A stretch of 64,000 nt of DNA from Paracoccus denitrificans. GTDB lineage: Bacteria > Pseudomonadota > Alphaproteobacteria > Rhodobacterales > Rhodobacteraceae. Below are positions 16,446 through 24,953 of the stretch, in pieces (position 1 is the first letter of the stretch; every line of letters begins with the position of its first letter). The stretch spans positions 27,431 through 91,430 of the forward strand of contig NZ_FNEA01000020.1 in NCBI RefSeq assembly GCF_900100045.1, read 5' to 3'. The notes below the pieces were generated by a model that saw only the letters and a list, made by a program, of their open reading frames with translations, was not told the DNA's origin and made no database searches. Made by a program: the position numbers and the translations under genes.

Positions 16446-18305
16446 TCAGACGGCCCAGCAGCCGCAGCCGAAGCTGCCCCAGAAGGTCCGGGCGTCCGAG
16501 GCCGGCACATCGGCGCCAAGCGCGGCGGCGTGGTCATGGCCATGGACCGCACAGCCCTGCCCGCAACCGCAGGCGGCGGCGAACCGGGTCCGGTCCTGCT
16601 GCAGCTCCGCCGTGCGATAATAGCCGCCGAACCGCGCCACCGGCGACCAGTCGGGCATCGGCGCGGGCAGCGCCGGGGCCAGAGGGCCGAACTCGTCCCC
16701 ACCATGCACGACCTTGCCGCCCAGCACGGTCAGGACCGAGCGCAGGTGCACGATCTCGTTCTCGGGGACCGAGAAGTAATCGTCCGACAGCAGCGCCAGG
16801 TCGGCCAGCTGTCCCGCCTCGATCTGGCCCTTCTTGCCCTGCTCGTTCGAGAACCAGGTGTTCGCCTCGGTCCAGAGCCGCAGCGCCGTCTCGCGGTCCA
16901 GCCGGTTTTGCGCCGGATAAAGCCGGGTGCCGCCCAGGGTCTGCGAGGTCACCAGCCAGGACAGCGAGACCCACGGGTTGTAGCTTGCCACCCGCGTCGC
17001 ATCGGTGCCGGCGCCGACGGGCAGGCCCGCCTCCAGCATCCGCCGGATCGGCGGCGTGTTCTCGGCCGCCTTCGCGCCGTAGCGTTCGATGAAATATTCG
17101 CCCTGATACATCATCCGGTGCTGCACCGCGATGCCGCCGCCCAGCGCCGCGATCCGGTCGATGCTGCGCTCGCTGATCGTCTCGGCATGGTCGAAGAACC
17201 AGTTGATGCCTTGCAGGGGCACGTCGCGGTTCACCTTCTCGAACACGTCCAGCGCGCGGCTGATCGTCTCGTCATAGGTCGCGTGCAACCGCCAGGGCCA
17301 GCGGTTCTCGGCCAGCAGGCGGATGACGGGTTCGAGGTCGGCCTCCATGTTCGGCGGCATCTCGGGGCGCTCCACCCGGAAATCCTCGAAATCGGCGGCG
17401 GAATAGACCAGCATCTCGCCGGCACCGTTGTGGCGATAGGTGTCGTCGCCCTGCCCGGGGCTGACCTGCTTTACCCAGCCCGAGAAATCGGCCAATTCCT
17501 CCTTGGGCTTTTGCGTGAACAGGTTGTAGCTGATGCGCACCGTCAGCTGGTCCTCGGCATGCAGCCTTTCGACGATCTCGTAATCGTCGGGATAGTTCTG
17601 GAACCCACCGCCAGCGTCGATGACCGAGGTGACGCCCAGCCCGTTCAATTCGCGCATGAAATGGCGCGAGGAATTGAGCTGGTATTCCGGGTCGAGCTTC
17701 GGCCCCCTGGCCAGCGTCGAGTAAAGGATGGTCGCATTGGGCTGCGCCAGCAGCAGGCCGGTGGGATTGCCCTTGGCGTCGCGGACGATCTCGCCCCCCG
17801 GCGGATCGGGCGTGTCCTTCGTATAGCCCACGACCCGCAGCGCGGCGGCGTTCAGCAACGCCCGGTCGTAGAGATGCAGGATGAAGACCGGCGTGTCGGG
17901 GGCCACGGCATTCAGCTCGTCCAGCGTCGGCAGGCGCCTTTCCGCGAACTGGTGCTCGGTAAAGCCGCCGACCACGCGCACCCATTGCGGCGCGGGCGTG
18001 CGGGCGACCTGGTCCTTCAGCATCCGCATCGCCTCGGCCAGGCTGGGCACGCCGTCCCAGCGCAACTCCATATTGTAGTTCAGCCCGCCTCGGATCACAT
18101 GGGTATGGCTGTCGATCAGGCCGGGGATCAGGCGGCGCCCGCCCGCGTCGATGATGTCCGCCTCGGGCGCGGCGGCCCGCACCTCGGCTTCCGGGCCGAC
18201 GGCAAGGAACCGGCCGTCGCGGATGGCCACGGCCTCGGCCGAGGGGTTCTGCTTGTCGAGCGTCGTCACCTTGGCATTGACGATGATCAGGTCTTTTTCC
18301 GGCAT
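16446..18305 (-). CDS. YtcJ-like amidohydrolase (amidohydrolase family 3)
   Basis: A 619-residue metal-dependent hydrolase. It starts with the amidohydrolase beta-sandwich (IIVNAKVTTLD) and the metal motif GLIDSHTHV near residue 64; a later His in FFDHAETI and the Asp in GAGTDATRV complete the site. It has the extra inserted domain of the YtcJ group (PQWVRVVGGFTE). The last 45 residues form a tail rich in Cys and His (CGCGQGC, HGHDH, FGCGCWAV) beyond the catalytic core, which might bind a metal. Substrate unknown. It is in the same direction as the neighbouring stress genes, 91 bases before the MFS gene. Confidence 0.88.
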   Translation of the reverse strand: MPEKDLIIVNAKVTTLDKQNPSAEAVAIRDGRFLAVGPEAEVRAAAPEADIIDAGGRRLIPGLIDSHTHVIRGGLNYNMELRWDGVPSLAEAMRMLKDQVARTPAPQWVRVVGGFTEHQFAERRLPTLDELNAVAPDTPVFILHLYDRALLNAAALRVVGYTKDTPDPPGGEIVRDAKGNPTGLLLAQPNATILYSTLARGPKLDPEYQLNSSRHFMRELNGLGVTSVIDAGGGFQNYPDDYEIVERLHAEDQLTVRISYNLFTQKPKEELADFSGWVKQVSPGQGDDTYRHNGAGEMLVYSAADFEDFRVERPEMPPNMEADLEPVIRLLAENRWPWRLHATYDETISRALDVFEKVNRDVPLQGINWFFDHAETISERSIDRIAALGGGIAVQHRMMYQGEYFIERYGAKAAENTPPIRRMLEAGLPVGAGTDATRVASYNPWVSLSWLVTSQTLGGTRLYPAQNRLDRETALRLWTEANTWFSNEQGKKGQIEAGQLADLALLSDDYFSVPENEIVHLRSVLTVLGGKVVHGGDEFGPLAPALPAPMPDWSPVARFGGYYRTAELQQDRTRFAAACGCGQGCAVHGHDHAAALGADVPASDARTFWGSFGCGCWAV

Positions 18306-18548
18306 GGTCGTCTCCTGCGCGAATGTGCGGGTTGAGGACAGCAGGGCCGAAGCGGCGGCCCCATGAGGGTCTGGCGGCGTGTGGGGCGGAACATCTGCGG
18401 CTCCTTTCTCGCGGGAAATGGCCCGGGTCGGTGAGGGCGGGCCGGCCGGGGTCAGGCAGCGGGCGTCACATGCCCGACGAGCAGGCCGTGGCGCGCCAGA
18501 CCGGCAAGGCCCGCCCCCCGTGGCCGGGAGGACGCGAAAGGGCCAGCT

Positions 18549-18833
18549 TCATGCCCTTGCCCCTTGCGCCCTTTCGGTCGGGTCCAGCCAGGCCACCAGC
18601 AGGAAGCCCCCGGCCAGACCCAGATGTTCGTAGAAGGAATTGGCGGCCATGAACCGCTCTTGCCCGGCGGGCAGTTGCCAGTAACGCAACGCGATCATGG
18701 TGGCCGCCAGCGTGAAGCCGGCAAGCGCCAGCGCGCCCAGCCAACGCCGGAATCCGGTCAGGATCATGGCCGAGGCGATCAGTTCCAGCGCGATGAACTT
18801 GACCGGGCCGGCGGGGTCAGTTCTGGATGACAT
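18549..18833 (-). pseudogene. Truncated DoxX-like fragment
   Basis: The 94-residue frame from an ATG at 18833 encodes the second half of a DoxX-type protein (FIALELIASAMILTGFRRWLGALALAGFTL and the later helix). The first transmembrane helix and its GKL-type motif are missing, and the frame begins inside the 3' end of the GNAT gene (17-base overlap, other frame). This looks like a DoxX gene whose 5' end was lost when it was joined to the GNAT gene. It could still be translated by coupling, but a working DoxX fold is unlikely. The 240 bases downstream of it hold nothing I recognise. Confidence 0.6.
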
Positions 18834-19119
18834 CGGACCATTCCGGATGGCGAAGGGACTGCGCGCGCACGAAGGGGCACAGCGGCACGATCCGCTGCCC
18901 CTTGGCACGGGCATCCTCGATGAGCCGGTTCACCAGCGCCGAGGCCGCGCCGCTGCCCCGCATCGTATCGGGAACATAGGTGTGGTCGGCAATGATGAGC
19001 ACGTCCGACACTTTCGAGATGGTCAGCTCGCCTTCGCCCTCCACCCCCTCGATGCGGGCCACATAGCGGCCCTTGCGATCCTGGTCTTCATAGGAAATCT
19101 GCACGATGTTCCGGGACAT
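18817..19119 (-). CDS. Small GNAT-type N-acetyltransferase
   Basis: A 100-residue protein of the short GNAT (YidJ/Gcn5-related) kind. The acetyl-CoA binding stretch is visible as VPDTMRGSGAASALVNRLIEDARAKG, followed by RIVPLCPFVRAQSLRHPEW, which is the typical ending of this subgroup. Substrate unknown. A frameshifted relative lies directly upstream (19180-19390), evidence of a tandem duplication. The gene is part of the minus-strand stress operon. Confidence 0.88.
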   Translation of the reverse strand: MSRNIVQISYEDQDRKGRYVARIEGVEGEGELTISKVSDVLIIADHTYVPDTMRGSGAASALVNRLIEDARAKGQRIVPLCPFVRAQSLRHPEWSDVIQN

Positions 19120-19179
19120 GGTTCCAATCCTTGTTTTCGCTTAGCTGGCCGACGCGGCGTCGCTCGGGTGCGTCCGGCC

Positions 19180-19390
19180 ATGGTTTCCGCTTCCGGGCGC
19201 CCGGCGCATTGGCGCCGGACGAAGGGGCAAGGCAAGACGATCTGCCGGTTCCTTTCCCGAGCGTCCGCGACAAGGCGCTCGACCAAGGGCCTGCATGGCC
19301 TTCCCGCTTCTGGTTCCCCTGGGAATGGCCGGGTAATAGGCCATGACGGCATCATCGGAAAAACCGGTGACGACCAGTTCCGCATGGGGC
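19180..19390 (-). pseudogene. Decayed duplicate of the small GNAT gene
   Basis: Two overlapping frames together reproduce the neighbouring GNAT protein. One frame gives GFSDDAVMAYYPAIPRGTRSG; after a frameshift near 19285 the other gives LVERLVADARERNRQIVLPCPFVRRQ, which matches LVNRLIEDARAKGQRIVPLCPFVRAQ of the intact copy. No single frame covers the whole, and the start region is not recognisable. It is best read as a dead tandem copy. Confidence 0.7.
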
Positions 19391-19439
19391 TCTTGCGGCG
19401 CGGGGACATGGCTGGCCGCCGCCTCCCCGCGCCCATGCC

Positions 19440-20129
19440 TCATGCGGGCTTGGGATCAAGGCGCGGCGCGTCGTGGATGCTGCGCGAGGGGGCCTTGTGA
19501 ACCATGGTATAGGCGTAATCCACGCCCATGCCATAGGCGCCGGAATGCTCCCTGACGATGGCGAGCGTCGCGTCGTAGGTTTCCTTGCGGGCCCAGTCGC
19601 GCTGCCATTCCAGCAGCACCTGCTGCCAGGTCACCGGCACGACGCCGACCTGGACCATGCGATCCATGGCATATTTGTGCGCATCGACCGAGGTGCCGCC
19701 CGAGGCATCGGCGACCATGTAGATCTCGTAGTCGGTATCCTTCAGGCAGGAGAGCGCAAAGGTCAGGTTGCAGACCTCGGTCCAGAGCCCCGAGACGACG
19801 ATCTTCCTGCGCCCCTCGGCGGCGCCCCTAGCCAACGCCTCGCGCACCTTGAGGTCGTCCCAGGAATTCATCGACGTCCGCTCCAGCAGCGGGGCGTCGG
19901 GAAAGACATCGAGCAGTTCCGGGTAGGTCGGCCCCGAAAAGCCGTCGGTCTCGACCGTGGTGATGGTCACCGGCACGCCAAAGACCCTGGCCGCCTTGGC
20001 CAGCGCCACGGTATTGTTCTTGAGCGCCTGCCGGTCGATCGACTGCACGCCGAAAGCCATCTGCGGCTGGTGGTCGATGAAGATCACCTGACTGTTCTGC
20101 GGGGTCAGGACGTCGAGCTTGCTGGACAT
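19440..20129 (-). CDS. Isochorismatase-family hydrolase (YcaC-like)
   Basis: A 229-residue cysteine hydrolase. The aspartate of the triad is in VIFIDHQPQMAFGV, the lysine in GRRKIVVSGLW, and the nucleophile cysteine in SGLWTEVCNLTFALSC. The YcaC group has these features and no assigned physiological substrate. The C-terminal thirty residues (VDYAYTMVHKAPSRS onwards) are an extension. A ribosome site GGAGGAACTCC precedes the ATG at 20129. It belongs with the XapX, hydrolase and ring-cleaving genes upstream. Confidence 0.9.
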   Translation of the reverse strand: MSSKLDVLTPQNSQVIFIDHQPQMAFGVQSIDRQALKNNTVALAKAARVFGVPVTITTVETDGFSGPTYPELLDVFPDAPLLERTSMNSWDDLKVREALARGAAEGRRKIVVSGLWTEVCNLTFALSCLKDTDYEIYMVADASGGTSVDAHKYAMDRMVQVGVVPVTWQQVLLEWQRDWARKETYDATLAIVREHSGAYGMGVDYAYTMVHKAPSRSIHDAPRLDPKPA

Positions 20130-20174
20130 GGAGTTCCTCCTGAAGAATGGGATTGATGGGGATGCAGGATGCGC

Positions 20175-20423
20175 TCAGGCGGCATCATGCTCCTTCGCCT
20201 TGTCATCGGCATGAAGCGCGAAGGATTTTTCATGCAGGCAGGACTGCACGAAATTCTTGTGGCCCCTGAGCCATTGCACGCCCGCCTCTCCCGCCAGCAT
20301 CCCCAGCAGGCCCAGAAGGGCGATGATCGGCGGGGCGGGAGAGCGGACCGACAGCAGGCCGTAGAGCACGCCGATTCCCAGGCCCACGACCAGGGACAGC
20401 AGATAGGGTTGAAGATTGCTCAT
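20175..20423 (-). CDS. XapX domain membrane protein
   Basis: An 82-residue protein with two transmembrane helices in its first 50 residues (YLLSLVVGLGIGVLYGLLSVRSPAPPIIALLGLLGMLAGE), the signature of the XapX family. The hydrophilic tail includes VQSCLHEKSF. Function unknown. The ATG at 20423 overlaps the preceding stop as ATGA, so translation is coupled to the hydrolase gene. Confidence 0.88.
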   Translation of the reverse strand: MSNLQPYLLSLVVGLGIGVLYGLLSVRSPAPPIIALLGLLGMLAGEAGVQWLRGHKNFVQSCLHEKSFALHADDKAKEHDAA

Positions 20424-21049
20424 GCCTGCATCTCCGATTGCGGGGCGGCGCGCAAAAGGCGCATCAGGCCGCCGATCTCGGCCGGGTGAAGCTGGTGGCC
20501 GCCCGGGCTGGCCTCGACATCGACGTCCGCGCCCTGATCCACCAGCCAGTCGATCAGCCGGTGCGACAGCGGCAGCGGGCAGATCGGATCGTTCAGGCCG
20601 ATGCCGACCAGGATCGGCAGGCCGGCCAAGCCGGGCTGCGGATCGGGCACCCACGGGATCAGGGGATGCAGAAGCGCGGCCCGGTCGAACAGGTCCGGCC
20701 GCTTGAACAGCATGGCGGCAAGGATGTTCGCACCGTTGGAATAGCCGAACGCATAGAGCGGGCGGCCGGGAAACCGGCCCCGGACATCCTGGACGAAACC
20801 CAGCATTTTCTCGGTGCGGAAGGCCAGATCCTGCATGTCGTAGACGCCTTCGCCGGTGCGACGGAAAAAGCGGTTGGCACCGTATTCCAGGACGTCGCCG
20901 CGCGGGGCCACAAGGCCGGCATCGGGCAAGGCGTGTCGCACCAACTGGACGAACTGGTGTTCATCCCCGCCGGTGCCGTGCAGGGCAAGGACGACCGGGC
21001 TGTCCGGCCGGCCCTCGTGCAGGTAGCTGTGATAGGTGCTTTCTGCCAT
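20420..21049 (-). CDS. Alpha/beta hydrolase, phospholipase/carboxylesterase type (MhqD-like)
   Basis: A 209-residue serine hydrolase with the oxyanion segment LALHGTGGDEHQF, the nucleophile elbow GYSNGA, an aspartate in GIGLNDPICP and a histidine in SPGGHQLHP. It resembles MhqD-type carboxylesterases that accompany ring-cleaving glyoxalase-fold proteins in quinone-resistance operons. That partnership is present here: the MhqO-like gene is 57 bases upstream. Substrate not known. Confidence 0.9.
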   Translation of the reverse strand: MAESTYHSYLHEGRPDSPVVLALHGTGGDEHQFVQLVRHALPDAGLVAPRGDVLEYGANRFFRRTGEGVYDMQDLAFRTEKMLGFVQDVRGRFPGRPLYAFGYSNGANILAAMLFKRPDLFDRAALLHPLIPWVPDPQPGLAGLPILVGIGLNDPICPLPLSHRLIDWLVDQGADVDVEASPGGHQLHPAEIGGLMRLLRAAPQSEMQA

Positions 21050-21106
21050 GCGAACTCTCCTTCCATCATGGACCCCGGAGCGTTGCGCTCCGGGAAAGAC
21101 CGGGGC

Positions 21107-22039
21107 TCAGGCGGCGAGGGAAACCAGATGCGCCTCGATCTTGTCGCGATAGGGTTCGTAGCGGGTCGGCAGCTTCAGCGCCTCGCCCAGATGGGCCGTA
21201 TCCTCGTCCCGATCGAAGCCGGGCTCGTTGGTGGCGATCTCGAACAACACGCCGCCGGGCGTGCGGAAATAGATCGCCCAGAAATAGTCGCGGTCGATCA
21301 CCGGCGTGACCTGGTAGCCGGTATCCATCAGCGCCTTGCGCACCTGAAGCTGAGCCGCCCGATCCGGAACGGCAAAGGCGATGTGGTGCACCGAGCCGGC
21401 CCCCTGCCGGGCGAATTGCGCCTGCGGCAGCGCCTCTAGGTCGATCACGTCGGCACCGTTCCCGCCGGGAATGACGAAGCGGGTCACGTCGCCCTCGGCC
21501 CCGGCGCGCTGATAGCCCATGAAGCCCAGCAGTTCCGCCGTCGCCGCGGTATCGTGCAGCCGCAGCCTTGCGCCGCTGAAGCCACGGATGGCGGCCTCCT
21601 CGGCGATGCCGCCTTCGGTCCAGGGCGTGCGCAGGTCGTCGACACTTTCGATCAGCGCGAACCCGTCGCCGTCAGGCCCCTGAAAACGCAGGCGTTCGGC
21701 GCCGAAGGTCTTGTCCAGTTCCAGCCCGGTCACCCCCTTGGCCGCCAGCCGGTCCTGCCAGAAACCCAGCGCCCCCTTGGGCACCGAGAACTGGGTCTCG
21801 CCCACCTCTCCGACGCCGGGCCGGCCGCGCATCAGATCCGGAAAGGGGAAATACGTCATCACCGAGCCGGGCGTGCCGACCTCGTCGCCGTAATAGAGGT
21901 GATAGACGCTGGGCTCATCGAAGTTCACCGTCTTCTTCACCCGGCGCAGGCCCAGCGTATCGGTGAAGAAGGCGTTGTTCTGCCGGGCATCCGCAGCCAT
22001 CGACGTGACGTGATGCAGGCCCTTGATCTGATCGAGCAT
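21107..22039 (-). CDS. Ring-cleaving dioxygenase, two-domain VOC protein (MhqO-like)
   Basis: A 310-residue glyoxalase/extradiol-dioxygenase-fold protein with two VOC modules (residues 3-125 and 150-285). Metal-site candidates are H8/H9 in IKGLHHVTSMA, the histidine in GSVHHIAFAVPD, and the glutamate in GGVLFEIATNEPGF. MhqO-type enzymes are assigned to hydroquinone ring cleavage. The start MLDQIKGLHH is preceded by an AGAAAGGC ribosome site. It is the first gene of the minus-strand operon and is divergent from a LysR gene, 121 bases away. Confidence 0.9.
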   Translation of the reverse strand: MLDQIKGLHHVTSMAADARQNNAFFTDTLGLRRVKKTVNFDEPSVYHLYYGDEVGTPGSVMTYFPFPDLMRGRPGVGEVGETQFSVPKGALGFWQDRLAAKGVTGLELDKTFGAERLRFQGPDGDGFALIESVDDLRTPWTEGGIAEEAAIRGFSGARLRLHDTAATAELLGFMGYQRAGAEGDVTRFVIPGGNGADVIDLEALPQAQFARQGAGSVHHIAFAVPDRAAQLQVRKALMDTGYQVTPVIDRDYFWAIYFRTPGGVLFEIATNEPGFDRDEDTAHLGEALKLPTRYEPYRDKIEAHLVSLAA

Positions 22040-22160
22040 GATCTTGCCTTTCTGCGGTTTTGCCGCCGTTCGATCCGTTGCAGCCAATCTAGACCCGTTG
22101 ATACTTGCAGAGAATTGCGCCATTAATCTCGAATGTATTGCGCTGGACGTAATAATCGCC

Positions 22161-23057
22161 ATGAACGAGCTCAAAGCCCTGAAGACCTTTCTGCTGGCCG
22201 CGGAAAAGCGGAACTTCGCGCAGGTCGCGCGGGAACTGGACATGACCCCGGCCTCGGTCACGCGCACCATCGCGGCACTCGAGGACATGCTGGGCGTGCA
22301 GCTTTTCGTGCGCACGACGCGGCAGGTCTCGCTAACGGGGGACGGGGCGATCTTCGCCTCGCGCATCGAGCAGGCCGTCGAGGCGCTGGAGGCCGCGCGC
22401 ACGGAAATGGCCAATGCACACAAGGCCGACGAGGGCCGGCTGCGCATCAATGCGCCGATGTCGCTGGGGCAACGGGTGCTGCCGCAGATCCTGTGCGGCT
22501 TTCGCGACCTTTATCCCAGGATCGACGTGGAGATCCGGCTGACCGACCGTTTCCTCGACATGGTCGAGGAGGATTTCGACCTGGCGATCCGCATCTCCGC
22601 CGCGCCTTCGGACAAGTTCACGATCTGGCGCAAGATCTGCCCGGTCAAGCGCTTGCTGGTCGCGGCGCCGGGCACGCCGCATGCCGAGGTCAAGCATCCC
22701 AACGAGTTGTCGCCCGGCGATTGCCTGGCCTACAGCGCGGACAGTCACCGGGAAAACTGGCAGCTCTCGGACGGGAATGCCTCGGTCACCATCGCGGCGG
22801 GGCGGTCCATCAGCGCGAATAACGGCGATCTGCTGGCGCATATGGCGGCCGATGGCGCGGGCGTGGTGCTGCTGCCGGTCTTCATCCTGGCGCAATACCT
22901 GCGCAGCGGGCGGCTGGTGCAGATCCTGCCCGACTGGACGCCGCCGCAGATCTGGCTGACGCTCTATTATCCGCCCTACCAGAAGCTGCCGCCCAGGATC
23001 GCCGCGTTCTCGGATTTCTTCGAGCGTCAGATCCCCGCACTGGTCACCACGCTATGA
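22161..23057 (+). CDS. LysR family transcriptional regulator
   Basis: A 298-residue LysR regulator. The N-terminal HTH is clear (LAAEKRNFAQVARELDMTPASVTRTIAALEDMLGVQLFVRTTRQ), followed by an effector domain in the CrgA/AaeR-like style. I start at the ATG at 22161 (MNELKALKTF); upstream in-frame codons belong to the intergenic region. It is transcribed away from the MhqO-like gene, so it most likely controls the detoxification operon from the shared 121-base intergenic region. Confidence 0.92.
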   Translation: MNELKALKTFLLAAEKRNFAQVARELDMTPASVTRTIAALEDMLGVQLFVRTTRQVSLTGDGAIFASRIEQAVEALEAARTEMANAHKADEGRLRINAPMSLGQRVLPQILCGFRDLYPRIDVEIRLTDRFLDMVEEDFDLAIRISAAPSDKFTIWRKICPVKRLLVAAPGTPHAEVKHPNELSPGDCLAYSADSHRENWQLSDGNASVTIAAGRSISANNGDLLAHMAADGAGVVLLPVFILAQYLRSGRLVQILPDWTPPQIWLTLYYPPYQKLPPRIAAFSDFFERQIPALVTTL

Positions 23058-23098
23058 TGCATATGGCCGGCTGTGGCCCAGCCGGCCAGGGCGGGCGC

Positions 23099-24418
23099 CT
23101 ATCCCAGCGCCCGCACCAGTCCCAGGGTGATCGCCGGAAAGGCGACCAGCAGCACGATCCGCAGCAGGTCCGAGATCAGGAAGGGCATGACCCCCTTGAA
23201 GCTTTCCCACATCGGCACGTCCTTGGCCATGGCGTTGATGACAAAGACGTTCATCCCGACCGGAGGGGTGATCAACCCGACCTCGACCACGACGACCGCC
23301 AGGATGCCGAACCAGATCAGCGTATCCTCGCGGCCCATGCCGAAATCCAGCCCGGCGATGATCGGATAAAAGATCGGGATGGTCAGCAGCAGCATGGACA
23401 TGGAATCCATCACGCAGCCCATCGCCAGATACAAAAGCAGGATGGCGACCAGCACCATCATCGGCGACAGCCCCGCCTCGACGATCATCTGCGAGGCAAG
23501 CATCGGCGTCTGCGTGGCCGAAAGGAAGGCGTTGAACATCTCGGCACCCAGCATGATCAGGAAGATCATGGCCGAGGTCCGCGCCGTGCCCTGCAGGCAA
23601 TCGATCAGCCCCTTCAGCCGCAGCCCGCCATGCAGAACCGCCAGCACGAAGGCACCGAAGGCGCCGACCGCTGCGGCCTCGGTTGGCGTGAACCAGCCGC
23701 GATACATGCCGACGATCACCAGCGCGAAGATCAGGATGATCGACCAGGTTTCCTTCAGCGACGCCAATCGCTCGGACCAGCTGGCGCGGGGCCCGGCCGG
23801 GCCGGCCTCGGGGCGGCGGCGCACGAAGATGGCGACCGCCAGCATGTAGCCCAGCGCCGCGATCACGCCGGGCACCATGGCCGCGACGAACATCTTGGCG
23901 ATGCTTTGTTCGGTCATCAGCGCGTAAAGCACCAGGATCACCGAGGGCGGGATCAGGATGCCCATCGTGCCGCCCGCGGCCAGCGAGCCGGTGGCCAGCG
24001 CGCCCGAGTAGTTATAGCGCTTCATCTCGGGCAGGGCGACCTGGCCCATGGTCGCCGCCGTCGCCAGGGACGACCCGCAGATCGCCCCGAAGGCCGCGCA
24101 ACCCCCGATCGAGGCCATGGCCAGCCCGCCGCGCAGATGCCCCATGAAGGCCGCGGCGGCGCGGTAAAGCGCCCGGCTCATCCCCGCATGGGTGGCGAAT
24201 TCGCCCATCAGCACGAAAAGCGGGATCACCGACAGCGAATAGGTGGAGAACTGGTAATAGGTATTGGTCTTGAGAAAGGCGAGCAGCGGCATCCACCCGC
24301 TGACCAGCCCGTATCCCACGATGCCCGTCGCAAGCATCGCGACCGCGATGGGGATGCGGATGGCCATCAGCGCCAGCAATACCCCGAAACCCGTCAGCCC
24401 GGCGGCGATCCCGGTCAT
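23099..24418 (-). CDS. dctM: TRAP transporter large permease (DctM type)
   Basis: A 439-residue integral membrane protein with about twelve helices. DctM landmarks are present: IPLFVLMGEF, GSSLATAATMGQVALPEMKRYNYSGALATGSLAAGGTMGILIPPS, TPTEAAAVGAFGA, and the LITPPVGMNVFVINA segment. It forms the sodium-driven channel with the DctQ gene product, whose stop it overlaps by four bases. It is the last gene of the pobA-pca operon, so the imported acid is probably 4-hydroxybenzoate or protocatechuate, an inference from position. Confidence 0.95.
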   Translation of the reverse strand: MTGIAAGLTGFGVLLALMAIRIPIAVAMLATGIVGYGLVSGWMPLLAFLKTNTYYQFSTYSLSVIPLFVLMGEFATHAGMSRALYRAAAAFMGHLRGGLAMASIGGCAAFGAICGSSLATAATMGQVALPEMKRYNYSGALATGSLAAGGTMGILIPPSVILVLYALMTEQSIAKMFVAAMVPGVIAALGYMLAVAIFVRRRPEAGPAGPRASWSERLASLKETWSIILIFALVIVGMYRGWFTPTEAAAVGAFGAFVLAVLHGGLRLKGLIDCLQGTARTSAMIFLIMLGAEMFNAFLSATQTPMLASQMIVEAGLSPMMVLVAILLLYLAMGCVMDSMSMLLLTIPIFYPIIAGLDFGMGREDTLIWFGILAVVVVEVGLITPPVGMNVFVINAMAKDVPMWESFKGVMPFLISDLLRIVLLVAFPAITLGLVRALG

Positions 24419-24936
24419 GCGCGCGCCTTTCCGACATGGCCGATCAGGGTAAAGAAGGTCGTCACGATCAGCAGTGCCATCGCCGGCATGGCGATGATGA
24501 AGCTCCACCAGATCGGGATGCGCAGCACCATGGTCTGTTCCCCATAACTGTAGAAATCCACCGCCCCGTGCCACAGCCGCCAGGTCAGCAGCACCCCGAT
24601 CGCCAGGTAGACCAGGTCGCCCAGCGCCTCCAGCGCGTGGTTGGTGCGCGGGCCGGCCTTCATGGTGAAGAAATCGACCAGCACGTTGCCGCCTATGACC
24701 TGGCACCAGGGCAGGAAGCAGAAGATGGTGATGGCCGAAAGAACCTCGACCAGCTCGAAATCGCCGGGGATCGGCCAGCCCAGGACGGATCGCAGCCCGA
24801 CGCTGGCCACGGTCATCAGCATCATCGCCAGCAGCGCCACGCCCCCGATGGCGGCAAACCAGCGGCAGAGGGCGACCAGCCAGCCGGGCACCGGCACCGG
24901 ATGGGGCTGTTCGGTCAGGGGTTCGGCTTCGGTCAT
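24415..24936 (-). CDS. dctQ: TRAP transporter small permease (DctQ type)
   Basis: A 173-residue protein with four helices, the first at about residues 22-45 (RWFAAIGGVALLAMMLMTVASVGLRSVLG). The GDFELVEVLSAITIFCFLPWCQ segment is typical of DctQ. It overlaps dctM by four bases and follows dctP by 17 bases, so P, Q and M are made together. Confidence 0.93.
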   Translation of the reverse strand: MTEAEPLTEQPHPVPVPGWLVALCRWFAAIGGVALLAMMLMTVASVGLRSVLGWPIPGDFELVEVLSAITIFCFLPWCQVIGGNVLVDFFTMKAGPRTNHALEALGDLVYLAIGVLLTWRLWHGAVDFYSYGEQTMVLRIPIWWSFIIAMPAMALLIVTTFFTLIGHVGKARA

Positions 24937-24953
24937 GTCGCCCTCGCCTCCCC

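Noticed and set aside
18549..18914. Longer 121-residue DoxX protein
   Set aside because: The extra N-terminal residues are the GNAT gene read in another frame and do not supply the missing first helix.
23054..24547. Plus-strand 497-codon open frame opposite the TRAP permease
   Set aside because: His/Gln/Arg-rich antisense shadow of a well-supported membrane protein gene.
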